Shown: one piece after another, positions 1-7,772 of the stretch
Layout of the letters: the number at the start of each line of letters is the position of its first letter
How positions within the stretch are numbered: the stretch's first letter is position 1
Assembly: GCA_014804795.1 (NCBI GenBank)
Contig: JAAUZC010000020.1
Span: 34,196-98,195, forward strand
Reading direction: 5' to 3'
Source of the DNA: Lachnospiraceae bacterium
Lineage (GTDB): Bacteria > Bacillota > Clostridia > Lachnospirales > Lachnospiraceae
DNA: 64,000 bases
Position numbers and translations under genes: made by a program
Notes under the pieces: generated by a model
Seen by the model: only the letters and a program-made list of their open reading frames with translations
Databases searched by the model: none
Told to the model about the DNA's origin: nothing

Positions 1-798
1 GACGTACTGAATCAGCCGTTCATTCACGTCAAGTACATCCTCCACATCCACAAAGGAAAGTTCCATATCCGCCTGGGTAAATTCCGGCTGTCTGTGCGCC
101 CGCAAATCCTCGTCTCTGAAACATCTTGCAATCTGGAAGTACCTGTCATATCCGGAACACATGAGAAGCTGCTTGTAGAGCTGAGGGGACTGGGGCAGTG
201 CATAAAAGTTGCCCGGATGCACCCTGCTGGGTACAAGATAGTCCCTTGCGCCCTCCGGTGTAGAACGGCATAAGATCGGTGTCTCGATCTCCAGAAATCC
301 TTCTTTCGCCATAAACTCCCGCATCGCCATAACCATTTTACTGCGCAGCATTAACTTCTGCTGTAAATCCGGTCTTCGCAGATCAAGGAATCTGTATTTT
401 AGACGAATCTCTTCCTTTGTTTTAGAATCGGATTCAATAGGAAACGGCGGTGTCTCCGCTTCCGCTAAAACACGCACCTGCTTTGCCCTTACCTCAATCT
501 CACCGGTGGCAAGATTCTCATTTACCGCGCCGCCGCGCTTCTCCACGGTACCTGTCACCGCAATAACAAACTCGCTTCGCATTTTCTCCGCTTTGGCAAA
601 CGCCTCACTGCCGCAGTCCGCTTCCTCAAAAATAAGCTGTAAAATACCGGAACGGTCCCGCAGATCCACAAAAATAATACCGCCCTTATTTCTCTGTTTC
701 TGTACCCAGCCCATTACGGTCACTGTCTCTCCCACATTTTTGATGGAGAGTTCCGCGCATCGATGACTCCTTTTCAATCCCTGTATTGATTCTGCCAT
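1..798 (-). CDS. aspS: aspartyl-tRNA synthetase, N-terminal part (runs off window)
   Basis: Class II aminoacyl-tRNA synthetase that charges tRNA-Asp in the cytoplasm. The visible 266 codons start MAESIQGLKRSHRCAEL. They hold the N-terminal OB-fold anticodon-binding domain (GWVQKQRNKGGIIFVDLRDRSG, about residues 30-50) and the start of the catalytic core, with motif 2 as CFRDEDLRAHRQPEFTQ-like sequence near residue 235. The rest of the catalytic domain, including the bacterial insertion, lies outside the window. The ATG at 798 is preceded by an AGGGAAG Shine-Dalgarno. The gene begins 35 bases after the hisS stop, so the two synthetases form a hisS-aspS operon, a common Firmicute arrangement. 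Confidence 0.96.
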   Translation of the reverse strand, partial: MAESIQGLKRSHRCAELSIKNVGETVTVMGWVQKQRNKGGIIFVDLRDRSGILQLIFEEADCGSEAFAKAEKMRSEFVIAVTGTVEKRGGAVNENLATGEIEVRAKQVRVLAEAETPPFPIESDSKTKEEIRLKYRFLDLRRPDLQQKLMLRSKMVMAMREFMAKEGFLEIETPILCRSTPEGARDYLVPSRVHPGNFYALPQSPQLYKQLLMCSGYDRYFQIARCFRDEDLRAHRQPEFTQADMELSFVDVEDVLDVNERLIQYV

Positions 799-833
799 TT
801 TTCTTCCCTCTTTTCTGTCGTTGTTTTATTTTC

Positions 834-2096
834 CTAATATTTCAGTGCTTCTCTGTAAAACTCTTTAAATTCCGTATATCCCTGCGCTGTCAACTGCTCT
901 TTCTGGAACTTCTTGTTTTTATTCATGCGGGTGACAAGCACTTTCTTTCCGCTTTCGCGCTCTGCCTGCGCCTGCCTCATTACGTTCGTCATCACTTCCG
1001 CCGAAATGCCTTTTTCGATCAGATAAGCCGTTTTTTCTGCCGCTCCCGGCACTTTAAATCCGCTCTCCAGAAGCAGCAGGATAATCCGTTCAAAACCGAT
1101 TGAAAAGCCACATGCAGGTACATCTTTCCCTGTAAACTTTCCTACCATCTTATCATAACGTCCCCCGCCTCCGCAGCTTCCGCCAAACTCCGGCATCGCA
1201 ATCTCAAAGATCGTGCCCGTATAGTAGGACATGCCGCGCACAAGAGTCGGATCAAATATCAGTTCAAAAAAATCACCCTTTGATGCATTTACACTGTCCA
1301 GAATTTCCTGAAAACCTGTGCTCACTTCCTCCGCCAGATATCCGGCAAGCTTTTCTGTTACATAAGCCGCCTTATCTTTCGCCGCCTCCATCTCTTCAAA
1401 CAGGCTTAAATATTTCTCCACTACGGCTTCCCCGTATCCTGCGGATAATAGCTCAGCGCGCACACCAGAGAGACCGATCTTGTCCATCTTATCTAAAATA
1501 ATAAAGACTTCATCATAGCTTTCTTCGGCAAAACCGCTGTAAGCCGCCATCGCCTTCAAAATCTGTCTGTCATTGATACGGATCTGGAAATTTTTGAATC
1601 CCAGCTTCCCGAGCGTCGTTGTCGTGGCCAAAATCAATTCTATCTCCGCCAGATTTGACGCTTCCCCAAGAATATCAATGTCACACTGCATAAACTGTCT
1701 GTACCGCCCTCTCTGAGGCCTGTCCGCCCGCCATACATTCCCCATCTGCAATGCTTTAAAGGGTGCGGGCAGTTCGCCGCTGTGCGCCGCATAGTAACGT
1801 ACAAGAGGTACCGTCAGATCATAGCGCAGACCGCCGTCCGTCAGGTCTTCCTCCTTTACCTCTCCTTCCAGTTTCAGTTTTTCGCCCCTCTTTAAAATCT
1901 TGAAGATCAGTTTTTCGTTTTCTCCGCCTGCCTTGCAATTGAGATTTTCCAGATGCTCCACTGCAGGTGTCTCCATAGATGTAAAACCAAAACTTCCATA
2001 AGTATCTTTAATAACGCCTATCACATAATCTCTGATTTCCATTTCCTCCGGCAGAATATCTTTCATGCCGGTAACCGGTTTCTTACTTAATGCCAT
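834..2096 (-). CDS. hisS: histidyl-tRNA synthetase
   Basis: Charges tRNA-His. The 420-residue product carries the class II core: motif 1 near the N-terminus (PVTGMKDILP), motif 2 as MQCDIDILGE with an upstream FRADRPQRGRYRQF-type stretch (here WRADRPQRGRYRQF), the histidine-binding RGMSYYTGTIFE motif, and motif 3 (ACGFSIGFERI). A C-terminal anticodon-binding domain follows. I place the start at 2096 because GGGGAG lies just upstream. The longer reading frame would start at 2126, upstream of the transcription start expected from the promoter at 2130-2158. The gene is first in an operon with aspS. No T-box leader is visible. Confidence 0.97.
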   Translation of the reverse strand: MALSKKPVTGMKDILPEEMEIRDYVIGVIKDTYGSFGFTSMETPAVEHLENLNCKAGGENEKLIFKILKRGEKLKLEGEVKEEDLTDGGLRYDLTVPLVRYYAAHSGELPAPFKALQMGNVWRADRPQRGRYRQFMQCDIDILGEASNLAEIELILATTTTLGKLGFKNFQIRINDRQILKAMAAYSGFAEESYDEVFIILDKMDKIGLSGVRAELLSAGYGEAVVEKYLSLFEEMEAAKDKAAYVTEKLAGYLAEEVSTGFQEILDSVNASKGDFFELIFDPTLVRGMSYYTGTIFEIAMPEFGGSCGGGGRYDKMVGKFTGKDVPACGFSIGFERIILLLLESGFKVPGAAEKTAYLIEKGISAEVMTNVMRQAQAERESGKKVLVTRMNKNKKFQKEQLTAQGYTEFKEFYREALKY

Positions 2097-2129
2097 AATT
2101 TTTCTCCCCGTTCTTTTACTTAACACTTA

Positions 2130-2158
2130 ATATTACAATGAAATGGAATACTTTTCAA
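2130..2158 (-). promoter_or_regulatory. sigma-A-type promoter for hisS-aspS
   Basis: Read on the minus strand, TTGAAA (2158-2153) and TAATAT (2135-2130) are separated by exactly 17 bases. The predicted start lies about 25-30 bases upstream of the hisS ATG. This supports the short hisS start and leaves no room for a T-box leader. Confidence 0.6.
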
Positions 2159-2288
2159 GAGTTTAGATGACAATATGATTTAAATAGTAACAGTTCGGCC
2201 ATGAACCGCCGCCCTAAATGAAATTTTATTTGTATCAAAAAAAATACATAAAAAAATGAAATAACTATAGACAAAAATGAGAATAACT

Positions 2289-2335
2289 ACTATTATTAAA
2301 TTAAAGAAACAGTAATCATTACTATTATTAAATTA
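2289..2335 (+). repeat. two 15-bp direct repeats upstream of grcA-like gene
   Basis: ACTATTATTAAATTA occurs perfectly at 2289-2303 and 2321-2335, 32 bp apart (about three helical turns). The pair lies immediately upstream of the ribosome-binding site of the glycyl radical gene, in a very AT-rich gene-free stretch (2127-2360). It may be a paired activator or repressor site, or a local duplication. Another piece of this stretch, CAGTTCGGCCATG at 2194-2206, resembles the end of the inverted-repeat element at 56711-56889. Confidence 0.5.
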
Positions 2336-2360
2336 TAATTCTTTTAAGGAGGAACTTATT

Positions 2361-2606
2361 ATGGCAACAAGCACAAACGCACAGGTAGACAATCTCGTCA
2401 GCTTATTAGACGGCTATTCCACAAAGGGCGGACATCATTTGAATGTAAACGTATTAAACAGAGATATGTTACTGGATGCTCAGAAACATCCTGAGAACTA
2501 TCCGCAGCTTACGATCCGTGTTTCCGGTTATGCCGTAAACTTTATCAAGCTGACCCCGGAACAGCAGGCGGACGTAATCAGCCGTACTTTCCATGAGTCA
2601 ATATAA
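2361..2606 (+). CDS. grcA: autonomous glycyl radical cofactor, GrcA-like (short form)
   Basis: An 81-residue protein that is little more than the C-terminal glycyl radical domain of pyruvate formate-lyase. It ends [15 protein letters not shown] followed by [15 protein letters not shown], closely matching the end of Escherichia coli YfiD/GrcA, which restores oxygen-damaged pyruvate formate-lyase by supplying a new glycyl radical. The radical glycine would be Gly56 in RVSGYAV. E. coli GrcA is about 127 residues, so this form lacks most of the N-terminal part. AAGGAGG sits 7 bases before the ATG. It stands alone, with a terminator right after. The role as a PFL spare part is inferred; the PFL gene is not in this window. 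Confidence 0.85.
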   Translation: MATSTNAQVDNLVSLLDGYSTKGGHHLNVNVLNRDMLLDAQKHPENYPQLTIRVSGYAVNFIKLTPEQQADVISRTFHESI

Positions 2607-2625
2607 AACAGTAAGCACTATCCTT

Positions 2626-2660
2626 AAAAACCCGATGCATCTCTGCACCGGGTTTTTTAA
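2626..2660. terminator. bidirectional terminator between grcA-like gene and PRTase-like gene
   Basis: AAAAACCCGATGCA and TGCACCGGGTTTTTT form a stem with a TCTC loop, with A and T tracts on the two sides. It lies between two convergent genes, so it can serve both. Confidence 0.8.
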
Positions 2661-2667
2661 CGCTTCC

Positions 2668-3312
2668 CTACTCCTGAATAATAGAATATCCAAATGCATT
2701 TGCAAATGCATCAATCGGTTTCTTTTCTTTACACATACTGCAGTTTTCCGGCTCGTACTTTCTGTAATCAGGGATATCCGCCATACTGAACAGGGAATTG
2801 ATCGTTATCCCTCCTATGCTGTTTGCCGCACTGAAAATCGCGCTGATACCGCTGATCGTCGCCCCATAGTATCCGAGCGCACGCACAGCTCTGACAATAG
2901 TCTCGCCCGTCGTTACAGATGCTAAAAGCAGCAGGACATTCTTCCCTCTCACCATCGGTTTTAAGTTTTCCCGAAACAGCATCTGACCGGAAGCCGCAAA
3001 CTCCGGCGTGATAATATACATCGTTTTATGGGAATTCATAGAATATATCCCTGCTTTTGTCAGCTCCTCTGCTAAATATCCCCCAATAATTTCACAGCCG
3101 TCCATACAGACGATCGTATCCACAACCGTTGTTGCCAGTATCTGTTTGCTGAGCTCTGCTGCGACAGCCGCCGCCTCACTCTGCCTTGCCTTTAAAGCTG
3201 TCATATCCAGATAATAGTTTACGTGGGAGTTGGGTGTTGCAAAATGCCCGGGTATCACTCTTAATGCTACTTTCGGATGTTCCTTCGATTCAATTTTAAT
3301 TACGTCCTGCAT
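2668..3312 (-). CDS. phosphoribosyltransferase-like protein (orotate PRTase-related)
   Basis: A 214-residue protein with a type I phosphoribosyltransferase fold. The PRPP-binding region reads VLLLLASVTTGETIVRAVRAL, where the TTGET part matches the classic VDDVxTTGxT motif. The two acidic residues normally preceding it are replaced by Leu-Ala-Ser, so PRPP chemistry may be altered or lost. The C-terminal tail has a Cys-X2-Cys pair (CSMCKEKKP). It is a single-gene unit, convergent with grcA and divergent from degV. Orotate PRTases are the closest match I recognise, but a role in pyrimidine synthesis is not shown by the neighbourhood. Confidence 0.7.
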   Translation of the reverse strand: MQDVIKIESKEHPKVALRVIPGHFATPNSHVNYYLDMTALKARQSEAAAVAAELSKQILATTVVDTIVCMDGCEIIGGYLAEELTKAGIYSMNSHKTMYIITPEFAASGQMLFRENLKPMVRGKNVLLLLASVTTGETIVRAVRALGYYGATISGISAIFSAANSIGGITINSLFSMADIPDYRKYEPENCSMCKEKKPIDAFANAFGYSIIQE

Positions 3313-3500
3313 AACATACCTCCTCCAAAGTTGTTTGATAATACCATAATTTTATTTTAATTTATTACGCAATTTTAGTCAAGAAAAGATGACATAGTTT
3401 AATATATACTTACATATTTATTAAAACTATCTAAAATGCATGCAATTCTTTCAAAGAAGTGCTATACTGTTGATAAATACTTGAGGAAGGGACTGTTGAT

Positions 3501-4322
3501 ATGAAAGACTTTACTATTTTTACAGACGGAGATGTCGATGTACCGAAACCCTATGATGCAGATGTCATTGTACTGCCGCAGTATTACTATTTTGATCCCA
3601 ATATTGTTTACGGCGATGAACAGATTTTATCCCGCGAAGAATTTTTTGAAAAATTAAGCAGCCAGAGAGCGTATACTTCCGGCGTCAACCCTGACTTAGC
3701 CCGCCGGCGTTTTGAGGAAGTCCTAAAAGCCGGCAAAGACATTTTATGTATTACAGTGTCTTCCGGGCTCAGTGGTTCCCACAATACGATCTGCGCTGTC
3801 GCTCAGGAATTGGCGGAAACTTATCCTGATGCTGCAATTAAAATTATCGATTCCTTAAGCGCTACTCTTGCCTGCGGTTTTCTCTGTGCGGACGCTGTTG
3901 AATTAAGAAAACAGGGAAAATCTATCGAAGAGACTGCTGCCGATATTGAAAGACGCTCAAAACTGTTGGATATTTACTTTGTTGTGGATGATTTCAAATA
4001 TCTGGTGCAGGGCGGCCGGGTATCCCCCGCTGTCGGAAAAATCGGAGATATTCTGGATATCAAACCGATCCTGACTATGCGTGACGGACATATTGAAGCA
4101 TATAAGAAAACCAGAGGCTTCCATTCAGCGCTGCGCAATATCCAGACTATAGCGGAAAGCCGAAAAGCGGCCCGCATCGGCAATATTTATGTTGGAAATG
4201 AAGAAATGTTTGAAAAATGCAAATCCTATGTTAAAGGCACCAGCGAAGCAAAGCTGAACCTCATTATCTCCTCCCATGTAGGTCCCGATACCACCGGCAT
4301 TGCAATCGAATGGGAAGAATAG
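3501..4322 (+). CDS. DegV family fatty-acid-binding protein
   Basis: A 273-residue member of the DegV family, lipid-binding proteins that bind a fatty acid; some members (FakB) present fatty acids to the kinase FakA. The N-terminus FTIFTDGDVDVP corresponds to the usual ITDSTSDLP-type opening. SGLSGSHNTICAV and the VQGGRVSPAVGKIGDILDIKPIL segment are family hallmarks. GAGGAAGGG precedes the ATG, and a TATACT -10 element lies at 3463-3468. No fakA-like gene is nearby, so a specific role in fatty acid activation is only possible. Confidence 0.88.
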   Translation: MKDFTIFTDGDVDVPKPYDADVIVLPQYYYFDPNIVYGDEQILSREEFFEKLSSQRAYTSGVNPDLARRRFEEVLKAGKDILCITVSSGLSGSHNTICAVAQELAETYPDAAIKIIDSLSATLACGFLCADAVELRKQGKSIEETAADIERRSKLLDIYFVVDDFKYLVQGGRVSPAVGKIGDILDIKPILTMRDGHIEAYKKTRGFHSALRNIQTIAESRKAARIGNIYVGNEEMFEKCKSYVKGTSEAKLNLIISSHVGPDTTGIAIEWEE

Positions 4323-4348
4323 AACAGAATTTATATTCCATTATAAAA

Positions 4349-4380
4349 GGCGGCTGTCCTTTCGGATAACCGCCGTCTTT
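4349..4380. terminator. terminator between degV and pnp
   Basis: GGCGGCTGTCC and GGATAACCGCC pair through a TTTC loop (with G-U pairs), followed on the plus strand by GTCTTTATTTT. It lies between convergent genes and probably ends degV transcription; on the minus strand it follows the pnp stop by a few bases. Confidence 0.75.
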
Positions 4381-4387
4381 ATTTTCT

Positions 4388-6478
4388 TTACTTCTGTGCT
4401 ACATCCTTCATGGAGAAGCTGATTCTTCCCATCTTATCTTTTCCAAGACATACAACTGTCACCATATCGCCCAAGGTCAGCACATCTTCCACATGATTGA
4501 TTCTCTCTTTTGCAATTTTTGAAATATGAACCATGCCTTCCTTGCCCGGTGCAAACTCAATGAATGCGCCAAACTCCTTGATGCTGACTACTTTACCCTT
4601 AAATACCTGGCCCGCTTCAAAATCAGTCACGATAGTCTTGATCATTTCCACTGCTTTATCCATCATCGCCTGCTCTGTGCCGCATACGGAAACCTGTCCG
4701 TCATCTGTGATGTCGATCTTCACACCGGTACGGGCAATGATCTCATTGATTGTCTTACCTCGCTGTCCGACCACATCACCGATCTTCTCCGGATCGATCT
4801 GCAGAGAAATGATCTTCGGCGCATAAGGTCCGACTTCCGCTCTCGGTGCGGAAATGGCAGGTTTCATACAGGTATCCATAATAAACATTCTCGCTTCGCG
4901 GCAGCGTGCGATCGCACCTTCCACGATAGGTCTTGTCAGACCGTGGATCTTGATATCCATCTGGATTGCTGTAATACCCTCTGTTGTACCTGTTACCTTA
5001 AAGTCCATATCGCCAAAGAAATCTTCAAGACCCTGGATATCGGTAAGCAGTACAAAATCATCATCCGTATCGCCTGTTACAAGGCCGCAGGAAATACCGG
5101 CTACCATCTTCTTGATCGGTACGCCCGCCGCCATCAGGGACATACAGGAAGCACAGGTAGAAGCCATAGATGTTGATCCGTTGGACTCAAAAGTCTCTGA
5201 TACGGTACGGATCGCATAAGGGAACTCCTCTATGGACGGCAGTACCGGCAGAAGCGCTCTCTCAGCCAGTGCGCCATGTCCAATCTCTCTACGTCCAGGT
5301 CCTCTGCTTACTTTCGTTTCACCAACAGAGTAGGAAGGGAAATTATAGTGATGCATATATCTCTTTTCTGTGATGTTAACGTCCAGCCCGTCCACTTTCT
5401 GTGCTTCAGACAAAGGCGCCAGTGTAGTCACGTTACAAATCTGTGTCTGTCCGCGGGTAAACATAGCGGAGCCGTGTACTCTCGGAATAATGTCAACCTC
5501 CGCTGCCAGCGGACGAATCTGGTTTAATTCACGGCCGTCAGGACGCTTGTGGTCTTTTAAGATCATCTTGCGGACTGTCTTTTTCTGATACTGATATACC
5601 GCTTCTCCAAGAACAGCCAGCCACTCTTCTTTTTCAGCAAATGCCTCTTCCAGTCTCTCTGTGACCTTTCTGATATTTTCCTCACGTACCTGCTTTTCAT
5701 CCGTGAAAACAGCTGTTTCCATCTCTTCAGGCGGTACGATCTTTTTGATCTCTTCAAACATTTCTTCGGGGATTGCGCAGCTTACATATTCATGTTTCGG
5801 CCTGCCGCATTCCGCTACGATCTGATTGATAAATGCGATGATCGTCTGGTTGATCTCATGCGCTTTGTAGATAGCGGCAAGCATTGTATCTTCCGGAATC
5901 TCATTTGCGCCTGCTTCGATCATGATCACTTTCTGTGCTGTGGAAGCAACAGTCAGCCTCATATCACCCTTATCCCACTGTTCCTGACCGGGGTTCACGA
6001 TCAGCTCTCCATTTACCATACCGATCTGGGTCATAGCACAGGGACCGTCAAACGGAATATCCGAAATGCAGGTTGCAATAGAAGTACCGATCATCGCCAC
6101 CAGTTCAGGACGGCATGCTGGATCTACCGACATTACCATATTGTTTAATGTCACATCGTTTCTGTAATCTTTCGGGAACAGGGGACGCATCGGCCTGTCA
6201 ATCACACGGCTTGTCAATACTGCGTTCTCGGAAGCCTTCCCCTCTCTCTTGTTAAATCCTCCCGGAATTTTTCCTACAGAATAAAATTTCTCTTCATATT
6301 CTACACTGCACGGGAAAAAGTCAATACCATCTCTGGGCTTTTCGGAAGCCGTTGCTGTGGAGAGCACCGTTGTCTCACCGTACTGCATAAAAGCACAGCC
6401 ATTTGCCTGTTTGCCGACTCTGCCGATATCCACTTTTAAAGTACGTCCGGCAAGTTCCATTGTGTAAGTCTTGTACAT
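4388..6478 (-). CDS. pnp: polyribonucleotide nucleotidyltransferase (PNPase)
   Basis: A 3'-5' exoribonuclease that degrades RNA by phosphorolysis and is a core part of the mRNA decay machinery. The 696-residue length is normal. It has two RNase PH-like domains (first with FKREGKASENAVLTSRVIDRP, second with GQTQICNVTTLAPLSE and MASTCASCMSLMAAGVPI), then a KH domain (IGDVVGQRGKTINEIIARTG) and a C-terminal S1 domain (GKVVSIKEFGAFIEFAPGKEGMVH). The catalytic-region aspartates (DIQGLEDFFGDMDFK) are present. It follows rpsO on the same strand, the classic rpsO-pnp order, with an unusually structured 319-base spacer that may carry autoregulatory hairpins. Confidence 0.98.
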   Translation of the reverse strand: MYKTYTMELAGRTLKVDIGRVGKQANGCAFMQYGETTVLSTATASEKPRDGIDFFPCSVEYEEKFYSVGKIPGGFNKREGKASENAVLTSRVIDRPMRPLFPKDYRNDVTLNNMVMSVDPACRPELVAMIGTSIATCISDIPFDGPCAMTQIGMVNGELIVNPGQEQWDKGDMRLTVASTAQKVIMIEAGANEIPEDTMLAAIYKAHEINQTIIAFINQIVAECGRPKHEYVSCAIPEEMFEEIKKIVPPEEMETAVFTDEKQVREENIRKVTERLEEAFAEKEEWLAVLGEAVYQYQKKTVRKMILKDHKRPDGRELNQIRPLAAEVDIIPRVHGSAMFTRGQTQICNVTTLAPLSEAQKVDGLDVNITEKRYMHHYNFPSYSVGETKVSRGPGRREIGHGALAERALLPVLPSIEEFPYAIRTVSETFESNGSTSMASTCASCMSLMAAGVPIKKMVAGISCGLVTGDTDDDFVLLTDIQGLEDFFGDMDFKVTGTTEGITAIQMDIKIHGLTRPIVEGAIARCREARMFIMDTCMKPAISAPRAEVGPYAPKIISLQIDPEKIGDVVGQRGKTINEIIARTGVKIDITDDGQVSVCGTEQAMMDKAVEMIKTIVTDFEAGQVFKGKVVSIKEFGAFIEFAPGKEGMVHISKIAKERINHVEDVLTLGDMVTVVCLGKDKMGRISFSMKDVAQK

Positions 6479-6524
6479 AATTTTTCTCTTCTCCTTTTCT
6501 TCTTAAATCTTATTATGATCATCA

Positions 6525-6736
6525 GGCAGAAGAGACCGAAACTACAGAAAATGCCACTTCTTTTTTCTGTATAGGAACTCCTCTTACCGGAAAGTCTGCC
6601 GCTTCTCAAAATCTATCTCCGGGAAATAGCACTTTCTGTGGTCTCGGGATATTTCTCCTACCTGAACTGAATACCCTATACGCAGAAAATTCTGCTTTAC
6701 AGAATTACTCTCGTTTCAAGCGTTTACGCTTGAAAC
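6525..6736 (-). promoter_or_regulatory. hairpin-rich rpsO-pnp spacer / pnp leader
   Basis: The 319-base gap between rpsO and pnp (6479-6797) holds several hairpins. A perfect 10-bp stem GTTTCAAGCG/CGCTTGAAAC (6713-6736) could terminate or process the rpsO message. AATTCTG/CAGAATT follows. Nearest pnp is a long irregular stem with outer arms at 6525-6530 and 6595-6600 and an inner 9-bp stem TACAGAAAA/TTTTCTGTA (6543-6551 with 6563-6571). Its position matches that of the pnp leader hairpin which in E. coli is cut by RNase III for PNPase autocontrol. That function is inference here. Confidence 0.55.
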
Positions 6737-6797
6737 TGGGAAAGGCGTCACCAAAAACAACGTCCCCGGTTACGCCCTCCCCTTTATACTCTTATCT

Positions 6798-7064
6798 TTA
6801 CTTTCTGATGCCAAGTCTTTCAATCAGAGTACGATATCTTTCGATATCTTTTTTCTTTAAATAATCCAGAAGACCACGTCTCTGACCGATCATCATATAC
6901 ATACCGCGACGGGAATGATGATCTTTCTGGTTCACTTTCAGATGCTCTGTCAGCTCCTGGATTCTTGCTGTCAGAATCGCGATCTGTACTTCCGGTGAAC
7001 CTGTATCGCCCGGTGTTCTCTCATACTCTTTGATAATTGCTGCTTTCTTTTCTTTGGAAATCAT
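6798..7064 (-). CDS. rpsO: 30S ribosomal protein S15
   Basis: The 88-residue primary 16S rRNA-binding protein of the small subunit. The conserved segments [28 protein letters not shown] and [14 protein letters not shown] match S15 throughout. A strong AGGAGG lies upstream of the ATG. It has its own promoter and a structured leader, and it precedes pnp. Confidence 0.99.
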   Translation of the reverse strand: MISKEKKAAIIKEYERTPGDTGSPEVQIAILTARIQELTEHLKVNQKDHHSRRGMYMMIGQRRGLLDYLKKKDIERYRTLIERLGIRK

Positions 7065-7071
7065 TGTTTTT

Positions 7072-7184
7072 TCCTCCTCCTATTTATAACCGCCGGATAC
7101 TAAGAGCAGGTCGGAGTTTCCTCACTCTGGGTATCGGCTGAACTCATACTGTTTTACTATACCATAAAATGTAAATAATGTAAA
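7072..7184 (-). promoter_or_regulatory. rpsO promoter and structured 5' leader
   Basis: On the minus strand TTTACA (7184-7179), a 17-base spacer and TATAGT (7161-7156) form a good promoter. The leader of roughly 85 bases can fold: GCCGATAC near its 5' end pairs with GTATCCGGC just before the Shine-Dalgarno, with one bulge, and a smaller GAGT/ACTC hairpin sits inside. S15 represses its own translation in several bacteria by binding leader structures that resemble its rRNA site. A similar role here is inferred from position and foldability. Confidence 0.55.
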
Positions 7185-7222
7185 CAAAAAAATTTGAACT
7201 GTTGCAATAAGCGCCAATTTAA

Positions 7223-7762
7223 TCATCGACTGCTTTCCCGATGTTCCCCGATAATTTTTTCCATCCAGATCATATGATACCAGCGTCCGAATTTATAGCC
7301 GCATTTATAAAATTCCCCGGCCTTTGAAAAACCCAGATGTGCATGGAACTCTGCGCTGTTTTTATTAAGATACTCGTCGTCCGCTTCCGGATAAGCGATA
7401 CAGGCGTATAAATTCAAAATTTGCATTTTACGCAGTCTGTTTTCAAGTTCTTCATAGAGCATCCTTCCAAAACCACTTTTCAAAGCAGTATGGTCAAGAT
7501 ATATTGTCAGTTCACATGACCAGTCATAAGCAGCCCGCCTGACAAATGGACCCGCATACGCGTACCCCTGTATTTTCCCGTCCTTCTCCACTACAAGATA
7601 AGGATACTTTTTCATCGTATTCCTCATCCTGCTTTCGAATTCGGCAAGTGTCGGCACATCGTACTCAAAACTGATAGCTGTATGCTCCACATAATACGCA
7701 TATATTTCCAATATGCGTTCCGCATCTTCAAGTTTTGCATCTCTTACGATTGCCATATCCAC
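7223..7762 (-). CDS. GNAT family N-acetyltransferase (phosphinothricin acetyltransferase-like)
   Basis: A 179-residue GNAT acetyltransferase using acetyl-CoA. The start VRDAKLEDAERILEIYAYYVEHTAISFE and the YAYAGPFVRRAAYDWSCELTIYLD segment resemble the Pat/Bar/YwnH branch, which acetylates phosphinothricin-like or methionine-sulfone-type substrates. The acetyl-CoA loop is around GFGRMLYEELENRL, and the NLYACIAYPEADDEYLNKNSAEFHAHLGF stretch is typical of this branch. The GTG at 7762 has GGAG 7 bases upstream; an ATG two codons later is the alternative. It lies 10 bases after the wall-hydrolase gene, so the two are probably cotranscribed. The true substrate is unknown. Confidence 0.85.
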   Translation of the reverse strand: MDMAIVRDAKLEDAERILEIYAYYVEHTAISFEYDVPTLAEFESRMRNTMKKYPYLVVEKDGKIQGYAYAGPFVRRAAYDWSCELTIYLDHTALKSGFGRMLYEELENRLRKMQILNLYACIAYPEADDEYLNKNSAEFHAHLGFSKAGEFYKCGYKFGRWYHMIWMEKIIGEHRESSR

Positions 7763-7772
7763 TATCTATCTC

